This document shows, piece by piece, positions 1 through 8,112 of a stretch of DNA of 53,197 nucleotides. Within the stretch, counting starts at the first letter, position 1. Each line of letters starts with the position of its first letter. Below the pieces are notes generated by a model. The model made no database searches and was not told where the DNA came from. It worked only from the letters and a program-made list of their open reading frames with translations. The DNA is from Xylophilus sp. ASV27 (lineage in GTDB: Bacteria > Pseudomonadota > Gammaproteobacteria > Burkholderiales > Burkholderiaceae_C). The position numbers were made by a program, and so were the translations under genes. The DNA lies in contig NZ_JAELTO010000018.1 in assembly GCF_016428875.1 (NCBI RefSeq), positions 1-53,197 of the forward strand. Reading direction: 5' to 3'.

Positions 1-172
1 ACAAGTCCCTCGCGTGTCGCGCATCCCTGCTGTGGGCGGTCTGCGGCGTTGCAAATCCTCGCCATGGCGGCGGCCATGGCTGCGGTTTGCGCCTTGCATC
101 CCATCCCACACCAGGGCGCGCGCCACCGCGCGGACTTATTCAGCGTTGCCCTAATACGCCGCGAGGCAGGCG

Positions 173-207
173 CAAAAAAGGCCCGCAGGGCGCGAACCCC
201 GCGGGCC
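173..207 (-). terminator. Rho-independent terminator of the small gene at 260-517
   Basis: Read on the minus strand, a perfect 7-bp GC stem (arms 201-207 and 180-186, GGCCCGC/GCGGGCC) is followed directly by six T residues (complement of 174-179). It lies 53 bases past the stop of the leftward small gene. No T-run follows on the plus strand, so it works leftward only. Confidence 0.8.
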
Positions 208-259
208 AACATGGAGTTGCCTCCCAGGCACCGTCTCGGCGGGCCTTGGAATGGGTCAA

Positions 260-517
260 TCAGCCAAACAACTGCGAGAAGAAGTCCGGGTCCTTGCTGG
301 AGATCAGGTCCCGCCACAGCGGGAAGCTGGCCCGGTCGAACTCCTTGTCGATCACCCCGGCGACCGGTGCCTTGCGGGGCATGGGCATTTCGTCGAGGGG
401 CTGGATGCGGCGCAGCTTCAGGCTGCGCAGCGCGTCGGAATGCTCCATGGCCTGGAGCACCGCTTCAGGGTCCATCATGAGTGCGAAGGGATTGGAGGCG
501 ATGACGGCGGTGCTCAT
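260..517 (-). CDS. Small conserved hypothetical protein (85 aa)
   Basis: The ATG at 517 is preceded by AAAGGAC about 8 bases upstream, and the frame closes at 260, just before a clear terminator, so this looks like a genuine monocistronic gene. The protein is soluble and acidic/basic mixed, with MDPEAVLQAME near the start, a basic stretch around residues 31-37 (RSLKLRRI), a proline-rich middle and an aromatic C-terminus ending in FFSQLFG. It has no signal peptide, membrane segment or cysteines. I do not recognise a named family. It is transcribed divergently from amn (186-base gap). The frame stays open far upstream, but that part is the antisense shadow of amn and is not coding. Confidence 0.7.
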   Translation of the reverse strand: MSTAVIASNPFALMMDPEAVLQAMEHSDALRSLKLRRIQPLDEMPMPRKAPVAGVIDKEFDRASFPLWRDLISSKDPDFFSQLFG

Positions 518-703
518 GCTGAGGTCCTTTCGGAAGGGCCGGCACGGGTCCGGCGGGTTGGGATGCACTGCGGTTGCGGCCTTGCGGCACGGTTCGCAGA
601 AGCGATGGACAAAATGTAAGCAGCGGCCCGGATGCCGCGGGTCAGGGCGCGGCGCGCCGATGTGTAGGACGTTTCCGGCTGTTACACGCTGCACAATGGC
701 GCC

Positions 704-2212
704 ATGCCCTACATGCCGCCCTTCATCGCCAGCCAGCGCTACACCGACGCGGATGCCGCACTGGCCCAGGTCCGCGCCATCTACGACGCGAGCCTCGCCC
801 ACCTGCGCGACGCCATGCTGCGATTCGTTGCCGGGGAAGAGCTGCCCGGCCACGTCCGGGCCTGCTATCCCTTCGTGCGGGTGCACACCGACACCGTGGT
901 GCGGGCTGACTCGGCGCTGGCCTACGGCTTCGTCGAAGGCCCCGGAACCTACGAGACGACGCTGACCCGCCCCGACCTGTTCGCGCGCTACTACGCCGAG
1001 CAGTTCCGGCTGCTGCGCCGCAGCCATGGGGTCGAACTGGAGGTGGGCATCAGCGCCCAGCCCATCCCGCTGCACTTCTCCTTCGCGCAGAACGACCATG
1101 TGGAAGGCATGCTCTCGCCCGAGCGCCGCCTGCGCATGCGCGACCTGTTCGACCTGCCCGACCTGGCGGCCATGGACGACGGCATCGCCAACGGCACGCG
1201 GCGCGCCGTGCCGGGCGAAGCCCAGCCGCTGTCGCTGTTCACGGCGCCGCGCGTGGACTACTCGCTGCACCGGCTGCGCCACTACACCGGCACCGGGCCG
1301 GAGTGGTTCCAGAACTTCGTGCTGTTCACCAACTACCAGTTCTACATCGACGAGTTCGTGCGCCTGGGCCACGCGGCCATGGCAGACCCGCAGAGCGAGT
1401 ACGTCGCCTTCATCGAGCCCGGCAACGTGGTCACGCGCCGGCACGGGCTGCCGCAGGCGGCAGCCGAGGACGAATTCGGCCAGTGGCTGGAACAGGCGCA
1501 GGGCGTGGCCCCGCCCAGGCTGCCGCAGATGCCCGCATACCACCTGGTGCGCGCCGACCACAGCGGCATCACCATGGTCAACATCGGCGTCGGCCCGTCC
1601 AACGCCAAGACCATCACCGACCACATCGCCGTGCTGCGCCCGCACGCCTGGATGATGCTGGGCCACTGCGCCGGCCTGCGCAACAGCCAGCGGCTGGGCG
1701 ACTACGTGCTGGCGCACGGCTACGTGCGCGAGGACCACGTGCTGGACGAGGAACTGCCGCTGTGGGTGCCCATTCCCGCGCTGGCCGAGATCCAGGTCGC
1801 GCTGGAGCAGGCGGTGGCCGAGGTCACCGGGCTGGACGGCCCGGCCCTCAAGCGCATCATGCGCACCGGCACCGTGGCCAGCACCGACAACCGCAACTGG
1901 GAGCTGCTGCCCGAGAACGAGCCGCAGCGCCGCTTCAGCCAGAGCCGCGCGGTGGCGCTGGACATGGAGAGCGCCACCATCGCCGCCAACGGCTTTCGCT
2001 TCCGCGTGCCCTACGGCACGCTGCTGTGCGTCAGCGACAAGCCGCTGCACGGCGAAATCAAGCTGCCGGGCATGGCCAACCACTTCTACCGCGAGCGCGT
2101 GGACCAGCACCTGCGCATCGGCATGCGCGCGATCGACATCCTGCGCGAAGGCGGCGTGAACCGGCTGCACAGCCGCAAGCTGCGCAGCTTTGCGGAGGTG
2201 GCGTTCCAGTAG
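704..2212 (+). CDS. amn: AMP nucleosidase
   Basis: This enzyme hydrolyses AMP to adenine and ribose 5-phosphate in purine salvage and adenylate control. The protein is 502 aa, close to the E. coli Amn length (about 484). It has the N-terminal AMP-nucleosidase domain (about residues 10-180, containing the segment ending in QPIPLHFSF) followed by a phosphorylase-like domain. That domain includes NIGVGPSNAKTITDHIA, the DNRNWELLPEN segment, LDMESATIAANG and the conserved tail with SDKPLHGEIKLPGMAN. Two in-frame ATGs (704 and 713) are possible starts, and I chose the first. It stands alone, divergent from the 85-aa gene. The next gene downstream is a leftward remnant and no hairpin terminator is visible after the stop. 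Confidence 0.95.
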   Translation: MPYMPPFIASQRYTDADAALAQVRAIYDASLAHLRDAMLRFVAGEELPGHVRACYPFVRVHTDTVVRADSALAYGFVEGPGTYETTLTRPDLFARYYAEQFRLLRRSHGVELEVGISAQPIPLHFSFAQNDHVEGMLSPERRLRMRDLFDLPDLAAMDDGIANGTRRAVPGEAQPLSLFTAPRVDYSLHRLRHYTGTGPEWFQNFVLFTNYQFYIDEFVRLGHAAMADPQSEYVAFIEPGNVVTRRHGLPQAAAEDEFGQWLEQAQGVAPPRLPQMPAYHLVRADHSGITMVNIGVGPSNAKTITDHIAVLRPHAWMMLGHCAGLRNSQRLGDYVLAHGYVREDHVLDEELPLWVPIPALAEIQVALEQAVAEVTGLDGPALKRIMRTGTVASTDNRNWELLPENEPQRRFSQSRAVALDMESATIAANGFRFRVPYGTLLCVSDKPLHGEIKLPGMANHFYRERVDQHLRIGMRAIDILREGGVNRLHSRKLRSFAEVAFQ

Positions 2213-2236
2213 GCCCGAGAACCATCGGCGGCCCGT

Positions 2237-2551
2237 TCATGCCAGCCACCGGCGGATCGACTCCACGACCTTGCCGCTCGAGATGCCATAGCGCTCGTGC
2301 AGAGTGGGCAGCGCGCCGGCATCGAGGACGTCATCCGGCAAAGCCAGCAGGCCCGCCACCGCCTCGCCCACCTTGTCCTGCGCGAGCTGTTCGGCGGCCT
2401 CCAGGGCGCGCATGGTGAGCAGGCCGCTGGAGATCACCAGCACCTCCGCGCCGCTGCGCAACAGCTCGGCCTTGCCCAGTTCGAAGCGGTAGTCGTATTC
2501 GTCGAGCACCAGCGGCACGCTGCCGCGCAGCAGGCGCATGTACACGGGCCC
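2237..2551 (-). pseudogene. Transketolase C-terminal subunit remnant, leftward piece
   Basis: The minus-strand frame begins with GPVYMRLLRG at 2551 and continues through PLVLDEYDYRFELGKA, LVISSGLLTMRALEAAEQL and a normal C-terminal tail, DAGALPTLHERYGISS...RRWL, ending at 2237. This is the last third of a split transketolase (C-terminal subunit, about 320 aa when intact). About 40 residues expected between the AAEQL helix and the VGEAVAG helix are missing, and about 10 more before LPDDVLDAG. Upstream homology stops at a GGGCCC palindrome (2546-2551), and an in-frame stop lies at 2564-2566. It lacks an N-terminus and cannot encode a working enzyme. A GTG at 2545 could in principle start a 102-aa peptide. 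Confidence 0.75.
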
Positions 2552-2648
2552 GGCCGATGCGCTCTACGAGATGTTCGGCATCACAGCGCGAGCCGTCGTG
2601 CGCGAGGCATGCCGCCTGCTCGCGCGCGACGCAGAAGAGGCGCCATGA
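2547..2648 (+). pseudogene. Transketolase C-terminal tail remnant, rightward piece
   Basis: On the plus strand the frame from 2547 reads GPADALYEMFGITARAVVREA..., ending at a TGA at 2646-2648. This is the standard last helix of transketolase-type C-terminal subunits (small-residue turn, aliphatic-aromatic helix, FGIT/YGIS turn, final arginine-rich helix). It is a second, different copy of the tail that ends the leftward remnant at 2237. The two pieces abut in opposite orientation at the GGGCCC palindrome, so they record an inversion plus deletion, or a chimeric joint. No start, binding site or catalytic region is present. Confidence 0.65.
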
Positions 2649-2679
2649 AACTCCTGGGACGCCGCGCCCGGCAGGACCG

Positions 2680-3915
2680 TCAGGCGCGCGGCCGCACCTT
2701 GCCCGCGGCCGCCTTGGCGACTCGGCGCGCCGTCGCCACGTCGGCGGCATGCGCCAGCGCCACGCCCATGCGGCGCTTGACGAAGCTCTCGGGCTTGCCG
2801 AAGAGGCGTATGTCCACGCCGGGCTGGGCGAGGGCTTCGGCTACGCCGTCGAACACGATGCCCTTGGCGTCCACGCCGCCGTAGATGACGGCGCTGGCGC
2901 CCGGGCTCCTGAGGGTGGCGTCCACCGGCAGGCCGAGGATGGCGCGGGCGTGCAGTTCGAACTCGTTCTGCCATTGCGTGGCCATGGTGACCATGCCGGT
3001 GTCGTGCGGGCGCGGGCTGACCTCGCTGAACCAGACGTCCTCGCCCTTGACGAACAGCTCGACGCCGAACAGGCCCAGGCCGCCGGGCTGGCCGTCGTGG
3101 CCGATGCCCAGGTTGCCGGTGACGGCCAGCGCGATGTCCTGCGCGCGCGCCAGGGCGCTCGGGTGCATCGGGTGCGGCTGCCAGCTCTCGACGTAGTCGC
3201 CGCCGACCTGGAGGTGGCCGATCGGCTCGCAGAAGCGGGTGCGGATGTCGCCGGCCGAGTCCAACGCGCGCACGGTCAGCAGGGTGATTTCGTAGTCGAA
3301 GTCGATGAAGCCCTCGACGATGACGCGGCCGTGGCTCACGCGGCCGCCGGCCATGGCGCAGTCCCAGGCCTTGCGCACGTCGGCCGGGCCGTCGATCCTG
3401 CTCTGGCCCTTGCCCGAGCTGCTCATGACCGGCTTGACGATGCAGGGGTAGCCAATGCCATGCCCGTCGACGCCGTCGATGGCGGCCTGCAGCTCGGCCA
3501 GCGAGTCGCAGAAAGCGTAGGGGCTGGTGGGCACGCGCAGCGTCTCGGCGGCCAGGCGGCGGATGCCCTCGCGGTCCATGGTCAGGCGCGCGGCGCGGGC
3601 GGTGGGCACCACGCGCACCAGGCCGGCGGCTTCCAGTTCCTGCAGCACGGGGGTGGCGATGGCCTCGATCTCGGGCACCACCAGCAGCGGGCGCTCGGCC
3701 TCGATCAGCGCCTTGAGCTGGGCCGGGTCGCTCATCTGGAGGGTGCGGGCGTGGTGCGCCACCTGGTGGCCGGGCGCGTGCTCGTAGCGGTCCACCGCGA
3801 TCGTCTCGACGCCGAGCCGCTGCAGCGCGATCAGCACCTCCTTGCCGAGTTCGCCGGCGCCAAGCAGCATGACGCGCGTGGCGTTCGGGGACAGGGGGGT
3901 GCCGAGGGTGGTCAT
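2680..3915 (-). CDS. purT: Formate-dependent phosphoribosylglycinamide formyltransferase 2
   Basis: PurT makes formyl-GAR from GAR, formate and ATP in step 3 of purine synthesis. The 411-aa protein (E. coli: 392) starts [10 protein letters not shown] at 3915. It has the N-terminal Rossmann-like domain ([13 protein letters not shown]), the PEIEAIAT motif, and an ATP-grasp core containing [15 protein letters not shown] at about residue 165 onward. The later [29 protein letters not shown] motif includes metal/substrate ligands, and DIRLFGKPE lies near the C-terminus. All landmarks are intact. A GGAG lies about 12 bases upstream of the ATG. The gene follows ackA on the same strand with a 129-base gap that holds a dispersed repeat, so it is probably transcribed independently. 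Confidence 0.95.
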   Translation of the reverse strand: MTTLGTPLSPNATRVMLLGAGELGKEVLIALQRLGVETIAVDRYEHAPGHQVAHHARTLQMSDPAQLKALIEAERPLLVVPEIEAIATPVLQELEAAGLVRVVPTARAARLTMDREGIRRLAAETLRVPTSPYAFCDSLAELQAAIDGVDGHGIGYPCIVKPVMSSSGKGQSRIDGPADVRKAWDCAMAGGRVSHGRVIVEGFIDFDYEITLLTVRALDSAGDIRTRFCEPIGHLQVGGDYVESWQPHPMHPSALARAQDIALAVTGNLGIGHDGQPGGLGLFGVELFVKGEDVWFSEVSPRPHDTGMVTMATQWQNEFELHARAILGLPVDATLRSPGASAVIYGGVDAKGIVFDGVAEALAQPGVDIRLFGKPESFVKRRMGVALAHAADVATARRVAKAAAGKVRPRA

Positions 3916-3985
3916 GAACAGGCTCCGCAGTGATGAGGCCGCCACTGTACCGGCTGGCTCGGGGGCTCTGCCGGCCCTGAGACCG

Positions 3986-4051
3986 GAATTTTTGGGTAAA
4001 TATGGCTGTAGCCCAGGCATCACCTGGGCTTTTAGCTATATATTTTATAGC
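3986..4051 (-). repeat. Dispersed two-hairpin repeat, copy A
   Basis: Read on the minus strand, this copy has palindrome 1 (GCTAT...ATAGC, 4051-4035), then palindrome 2 (GCCCAGG, 5-base loop, CCTGGGC), then CTACAGCC and an AT-rich tail. It matches copies at 33169, 39515, 40432, 45773 and 52717. The TAA stop of ackA (4045-4047) lies inside palindrome 1, so the element forms the 3' end of ackA and could act as a transcript-end hairpin. Confidence 0.85.
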
Positions 4052-5250
4052 AACGCCAAGGCCGCCTCCCGCAGCAGCGCGGCCGCCTCGCGCGCCGCCA
4101 CGCGGCCCTCGTCGGTAGGCACGACCCAGATTTCCACCGCGCTGCCCGGCGCATGGATGGCATGGGCGGCCTTGCCGTCGGCCTGCCGGTTGCGCTCCGG
4201 GTCCATGCGAAGGCCCAGCCAGGCCAGCCGCGCGCAGACCTGTTCGCGCAGCACGGCGTCGTTCTCGCCAATGCCGCCGCTGAAGGCCAGCAGGTCCAGG
4301 CCGCCCAGGGTGGCGGCCAGCGCGCCGCTCTCGCGCACCACGCGGTAGGTGAACTGGTCGATGGCGCGCTGCGCGCTCGCGCTGCCGTCGGCGCGCAGCT
4401 TGCGCATGTCGGCCGAGATGCCGGAGACGCCCAGCAGGCCGCTCTGCTTGTACAGCAGCGTCTGGATCCGCGCCGGCGTCCAGCCCTGCTCCAGCAGGTA
4501 GAGCAGCACGCCGGCGTCGAGCGCGCCGCTGCGCGTGCCCATCATCAGGCCGTCCAGCGCGGAAAAGCCCATGGTGGTGGCGACGCTGGCGCCTTCGCGG
4601 CAGGCGCACAGGCTGGCGCCGTTGCCCAGGTGGGCCATCAGCACGCGGCCGCGGCCGCGCGGGGTCTGCTCCAGCAGCACGGACATGATGTACTGGTAGG
4701 ACAGGCCGTGAAAGCCGTAGCGGCGCACGCCCTGCTGCCGCAGCGGCTGCGGCAGCGCGAAGGCGTATTCCACCTCCGGCATGCTGGCGTGGAACGCGGT
4801 GTCGAAACAGGCGATCTGCGGCATCTGCGCAAACGCGGCGCGAAAGCGCCGGATGCCTTCGAGGTTGTGCGGCTGGTGCAGCGGCGCCAGCGAGTTGAAG
4901 CGCGCCAGTTGTTCGAGCACCTCCTCGGTGACCAGCACGCTGCCGGTGAAGACGCCGCCGCCATGCACCACGCGGTGGGCCACGGCCTCGATGGCGGGCG
5001 CGCCGTGCAGCCCCTGCAACAGCGCGCGCAGGCGCTCCAGCGCCGCGCTGAAAGGATCGCTGCCCGCCGGCACGGCCAGCGCCTGCTGCTGCTTGCGCCC
5101 CTGGTAGCCCCAGTCGAGCGCGGGGCTGCCGCCGGGTTCGAGCCCCTGGATGCAGCCCGACAGCACATGCGGCTGCACCTGTCCGTCCTGCAGGGGATGC
5201 AACGAGAACTTGAGCGAGGAAGAGCCGGCGTTGACGGCGAGAATGGCCAT
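4045..5250 (-). CDS. ackA: Acetate kinase
   Basis: AckA interconverts acetyl phosphate + ADP and acetate + ATP. The 401-aa protein has the N-terminal signature AVNAGSSSLKF, the substrate arginine region HRVVHGGG, the catalytic-histidine segment YGFHGLSYQY, the nucleotide loop AHLGNGASLCA followed by MGFSALDGLMMGTRSG, and the C-terminal FSGGIGEND. The chosen start is the ATG at 5250, which puts NAGSSS at residues 7-12 as in the family. It lies 22 bases after the phosphate acetyltransferase fusion, forming the pta-ackA pathway for substrate-level ATP formation. The last codons (ALALL, stop) run into repeat copy A. The acetyl phosphate route fits the low-oxygen control suggested by the FNR box at 9992. 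Confidence 0.96.
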   Translation of the reverse strand: MAILAVNAGSSSLKFSLHPLQDGQVQPHVLSGCIQGLEPGGSPALDWGYQGRKQQQALAVPAGSDPFSAALERLRALLQGLHGAPAIEAVAHRVVHGGGVFTGSVLVTEEVLEQLARFNSLAPLHQPHNLEGIRRFRAAFAQMPQIACFDTAFHASMPEVEYAFALPQPLRQQGVRRYGFHGLSYQYIMSVLLEQTPRGRGRVLMAHLGNGASLCACREGASVATTMGFSALDGLMMGTRSGALDAGVLLYLLEQGWTPARIQTLLYKQSGLLGVSGISADMRKLRADGSASAQRAIDQFTYRVVRESGALAATLGGLDLLAFSGGIGENDAVLREQVCARLAWLGLRMDPERNRQADGKAAHAIHAPGSAVEIWVVPTDEGRVAAREAAALLREAALALL

Positions 5251-5272
5251 GGTGCGGTCCTGTCTGCGGGGT

Positions 5273-6709
5273 TCAGCCGAGCTTCCAGGCGTTCTCCGCC
5301 TGCTGCCGGCGCTGGTCATGCGCGGCCAGCACGGCCAGCACAGCGGAGGCGACGCGCACCATGGGGCCGTCGGCGCGGCTGGTCAGCGCGATCGGCACGC
5401 GCGCACCCAGCACCAGGCCCGAGCCGCTGGCGCCGGCCAGGTATTCGAGCTGCTTGGCTATCATGTTGCCGCTCTCCAGATCGGGCACGGCCAGAATGTC
5501 GGCCCGCCCGGCCACCTCGGAGACGATGTCCTTGATGCGCGCGGCCTCCATGGAGACGGCATTGTCGAATGCCAGCGGGCCGTCGAGCAGGCCGCCGGTG
5601 ATCTGGCGCCGGTCGGCCATCTTGCACAGGGCGGCGGCGTCGAGCGTGGAGGGAATGCCGGGCGTGACGGTCTCCACGGCCGACAGAATGGCCACCCGCG
5701 GGCAGGCGATGCCCAGCACCTGCGCGAAATGGATGGCGTTCTGGATGATGTCGGCCTTCTCCAGCAGCGTGGGGCGGATGTTGATGGCCGCGTCGGTGAT
5801 CAGCAGCGGCTTGGGGTACAGCGGCACGTCGAAGCGGAACACGTGCGACAGACGCCGGCCGGTGCGCAGCGCGGGCTGGGCCAGCACCGCCTTGAGCAGC
5901 TCGTCGGTGTGCAGGCTGCCCTTCATCAGCACCTCGACCTCGTGGCCGGCGGCCATGGCCGCGGCGCGCTCGGCGGCGGCGTGGCTGTGCTCGACCGCGA
6001 TGATCTGCACGCCGCCCAGGTCGATGCCGGCTTCCTCGGCGACGCGGCGGATGCGGCCCTCGGGCCCGATCAGCACAGGCACGATCAGGCCGTGGCCGGC
6101 GGCTTCCATGGCGCCGCTGAGCGAGCCGGCATCGCAGGGGTGGACGACGGCGCAGCGCACCGCCTGCAGGCCGGCGACGCGCGCCAGGAGTTCCTTGTGC
6201 CGGGCCTCGGGGTCGAACAGCTGCACCTGCGGCGCGTTCACCCGGGGCACGCGCACCTTCTTCGTCGGCGGCATCAGGCGCGCCACGCCCTTGAGCACCA
6301 CCTCGCCCTTCTGGTTGGTGACCAGGCAGTCCATGGCGACGCGCTTCTTCTCGTCGTCCTTCTCGCTCACGGTGGCCAGCACCGTCAGCGTGTCGCCGAT
6401 GCGCACCGGCTTGGTGAACTTGAGCTCCTGCCCCAGGTAGATCGTGCCCGGGCCGGGGAAGCGGGTGCCGAACAGCGCCGAGATCATCGCCGCGCCCAGC
6501 ATGCCGTGCGCGATCACGCCCTGGAACATGGTGGCGTCGGCGTACTCGGCGTTCAGGTGCGCGGGGTTGATGTCGCCGGAGACGGCGGCGAAAGTCTGGA
6601 TGTCCTCCAGTCGCACCGTGCGCAGCAGGCGCGCGCTCTGGCCGACGCTGAGTTCGTCATAGGTGACGTTCTCCATCCATTCGGTATCGGGGTTCAGGTC
6701 AGCATTCAT
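5273..6709 (-). CDS. MaoC-domain/phosphate acetyltransferase fusion protein
   Basis: The 478-aa protein has two parts. Residues about 15-150 form a MaoC-like hot-dog hydratase domain (VTYDELSVGQSA, SGDINPAHLNAEYA, GMLGAAMISALFGTRFPGPGTIY). Residues about 165-475 form a PTA/PTB phosphotransacylase domain (CDAGSLSGAMEAA, GPEGRIRRVAEEAGI, LMKGSLHTDELLKAV, SHVFRFDVPLYPKPLLITDAAINI, VPDLESGNMIAKQLEYLAGA). The phosphotransacylase converts acyl-CoA + phosphate to acyl phosphate + CoA and hands it to AckA. The MaoC part may hydrate enoyl-CoA or be structural. Such fusions beside ackA, fabI and phaC are known in Burkholderiales. The fabI stop precedes it by 28 bases, so the three genes are likely co-transcribed. 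Confidence 0.93.
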   Translation of the reverse strand: MNADLNPDTEWMENVTYDELSVGQSARLLRTVRLEDIQTFAAVSGDINPAHLNAEYADATMFQGVIAHGMLGAAMISALFGTRFPGPGTIYLGQELKFTKPVRIGDTLTVLATVSEKDDEKKRVAMDCLVTNQKGEVVLKGVARLMPPTKKVRVPRVNAPQVQLFDPEARHKELLARVAGLQAVRCAVVHPCDAGSLSGAMEAAGHGLIVPVLIGPEGRIRRVAEEAGIDLGGVQIIAVEHSHAAAERAAAMAAGHEVEVLMKGSLHTDELLKAVLAQPALRTGRRLSHVFRFDVPLYPKPLLITDAAINIRPTLLEKADIIQNAIHFAQVLGIACPRVAILSAVETVTPGIPSTLDAAALCKMADRRQITGGLLDGPLAFDNAVSMEAARIKDIVSEVAGRADILAVPDLESGNMIAKQLEYLAGASGSGLVLGARVPIALTSRADGPMVRVASAVLAVLAAHDQRRQQAENAWKLG

Positions 6710-6737
6710 GCGTGTGGTACCTCAGGGGAAAAAGCGC

Positions 6738-7511
6738 TCAATCGACGGCGTGCACGCCGGCATCCACATAGACCACCTGCCCGGTCATGCCCGAGGCGGC
6801 ATCGGAGCACAGGAAGGCGCTGAGCTGCGCGATCTCCTCCAGCGTCACCAAGCGCTGCAGCGGGGCCTTGGCCTTGGCCGTGGCCATGAGGCTGTCGAAT
6901 TCGGCAATGCCCGAGGCCGCGCGCGTCAGGATCGGGCCGGGCGAGACGGCATGCACGCGGATGTTCCGCGGCCCCAGCTCCATGGCCATGTAGCGCACCA
7001 TCGACTCCAGTGCCGCCTTCACCGGCCCCATCAGGCCGTAGTGCGGCACCGCCTCGCCCGAGCCCAGGTAGGTCATGGACAGCATGCTGCCGCCCGCCTG
7101 CATGTGCGGCGCGCTGAGCTTGGCCAGCTCGGCGAACGAGTGGCACGACACGCTCATGGCACGCGCAAAGCCCTCGCGCGAGCTGTCGACGACCTTGCCA
7201 TGCAGATCCTGCAGCGGCGCCCAGGCGATAGAGTGGATCACGAAGTCGAGCTGGCCGAACTTGCGCACCGCGTGTTCGACGGCTGCCTCGAGCTGGCCCG
7301 GGGCCTCGACGTCGCAGTTGATCAGCTCGATGCCCAGCGGCGCGGTCAGCGGCTCGACGTACTTGCGGGCCTTGTCGTTGAGGCAGGTGGCGAGCACGTC
7401 GGCGCCCAGCTCGCGCAGCAGCCGGGCGCAGCCCCAGGCGATGCTGTGGTCGTTGGCGATGCCGAGGATCAGGCCTTTTTTGCCGCTGAGGCTGAAGGGG
7501 TTGGATGTCAT
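6738..7511 (-). CDS. Enoyl-[acyl-carrier-protein] reductase, FabI family
   Basis: This is a short-chain-dehydrogenase-like enoyl reductase of 257 aa. It shows the NAD-binding GIANDHSIAWG loop, NCDV at the adenine pocket, HSIAWAP, and the FabI catalytic set Tyr148, Tyr158 and Lys165 (the Y-x6-K spacing typical of FabI, in HYGLMGPVK). The C-terminal AVSPGPILTRAASGI and GQVVYVDAG are intact. The ATG at 7511 gives the family-standard N-terminus, but no good ribosome site is visible and a longer in-frame extension to 7613 exists. The position beside pta-ackA and phaC suggests a second, PHB/low-oxygen-linked FabI, not the main fatty-acid gene. This paralogue assignment is inference. Confidence 0.93.
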   Translation of the reverse strand: MTSNPFSLSGKKGLILGIANDHSIAWGCARLLRELGADVLATCLNDKARKYVEPLTAPLGIELINCDVEAPGQLEAAVEHAVRKFGQLDFVIHSIAWAPLQDLHGKVVDSSREGFARAMSVSCHSFAELAKLSAPHMQAGGSMLSMTYLGSGEAVPHYGLMGPVKAALESMVRYMAMELGPRNIRVHAVSPGPILTRAASGIAEFDSLMATAKAKAPLQRLVTLEEIAQLSAFLCSDAASGMTGQVVYVDAGVHAVD

Positions 7512-7713
7512 GGAAGTGATCTGCACAAAAGGAATAGAAAAGGGGGCGCGCGGCTTGGAAGGCGTGAATGAATCCGGCGTGTCCGAGCGGACTGCACGAA
7601 CGTGCGCCATCAAGGCACCGAGCGCAGCCGCAGGGCCGTCATGCCGGACATTCGCGCGCCGATGGGCACGTTCTTGCGGGACGAGCGGGCACGGCGGGTT
7701 CTTTCAGGACGTC

Positions 7714-8112
7714 TCAGTCGTAGACGCCTTCAAACAGCGGCCGCAGATTCATGCCGGGCGCCTCCGGCGCGAAGCCCTTGCACAGCAGCCGGTCGTTGGC
7801 GCAGAGCAGGATGTCGCGCACGGCCTGGGCGCCCACGCTCGTGTCGGCCGCCAGGTGCGCCACCATCTCGTATCGCAGCACCAGCAGTCCGCGCAATTCC
7901 TCGCGCATGCGGGCCTCGCGCTGGTGGGCGCCGGACGTGCCGGCTTCACCGTCGCAGTGCAGCGCGGCCCGCGTCTCGGCCGTGGTCTGCAAGGGCAGGT
8001 GCAGCGTGCGGGCCAGGAACGTGATGCGCGCACCCAGGGTCTCGAACTGCGCCACCAGGCGTTGCAGGTGCTCGGCGACGACTCCGAGCTGGTTGGCGAC
8101 CTCAGTCTGCAT
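7714..8112 (-). CDS. Small helical protein overlapping phaC (132 aa)
   Basis: The start at 8112 overlaps the last 11 bases of phaC (stop at 8102), so translation is probably coupled. The protein is almost entirely helical, with amphipathic stretches MQTEVANQLGVVAEHLQRLV and ARMREELRGLLVLRYEMVAH. It has two lone cysteines and no signal peptide or membrane span. I recognise no named family. The overlap with a PHA synthase gene points to a role in granule or polymer metabolism or in the same low-oxygen response, but nothing in the residues proves it. A 202-base gap separates it from fabI. Confidence 0.7.
   Translation of the reverse strand: MQTEVANQLGVVAEHLQRLVAQFETLGARITFLARTLHLPLQTTAETRAALHCDGEAGTSGAHQREARMREELRGLLVLRYEMVAHLAADTSVGAQAVRDILLCANDRLLCKGFAPEAPGMNLRPLFEGVYD

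Noticed and set aside
518-2170. Long leftward open frame continuous with the 85-aa gene
   Set aside because: It is the antisense shadow of amn, with no ribosome site or family resemblance. Only the last 85 codons (260-517) look real.
2649-4609. Very long arginine/alanine-rich leftward frame across purT and ackA
   Set aside because: It is an out-of-frame shadow of purT and ackA, with the low-complexity R/A/G composition typical of such shadows in GC-rich DNA.
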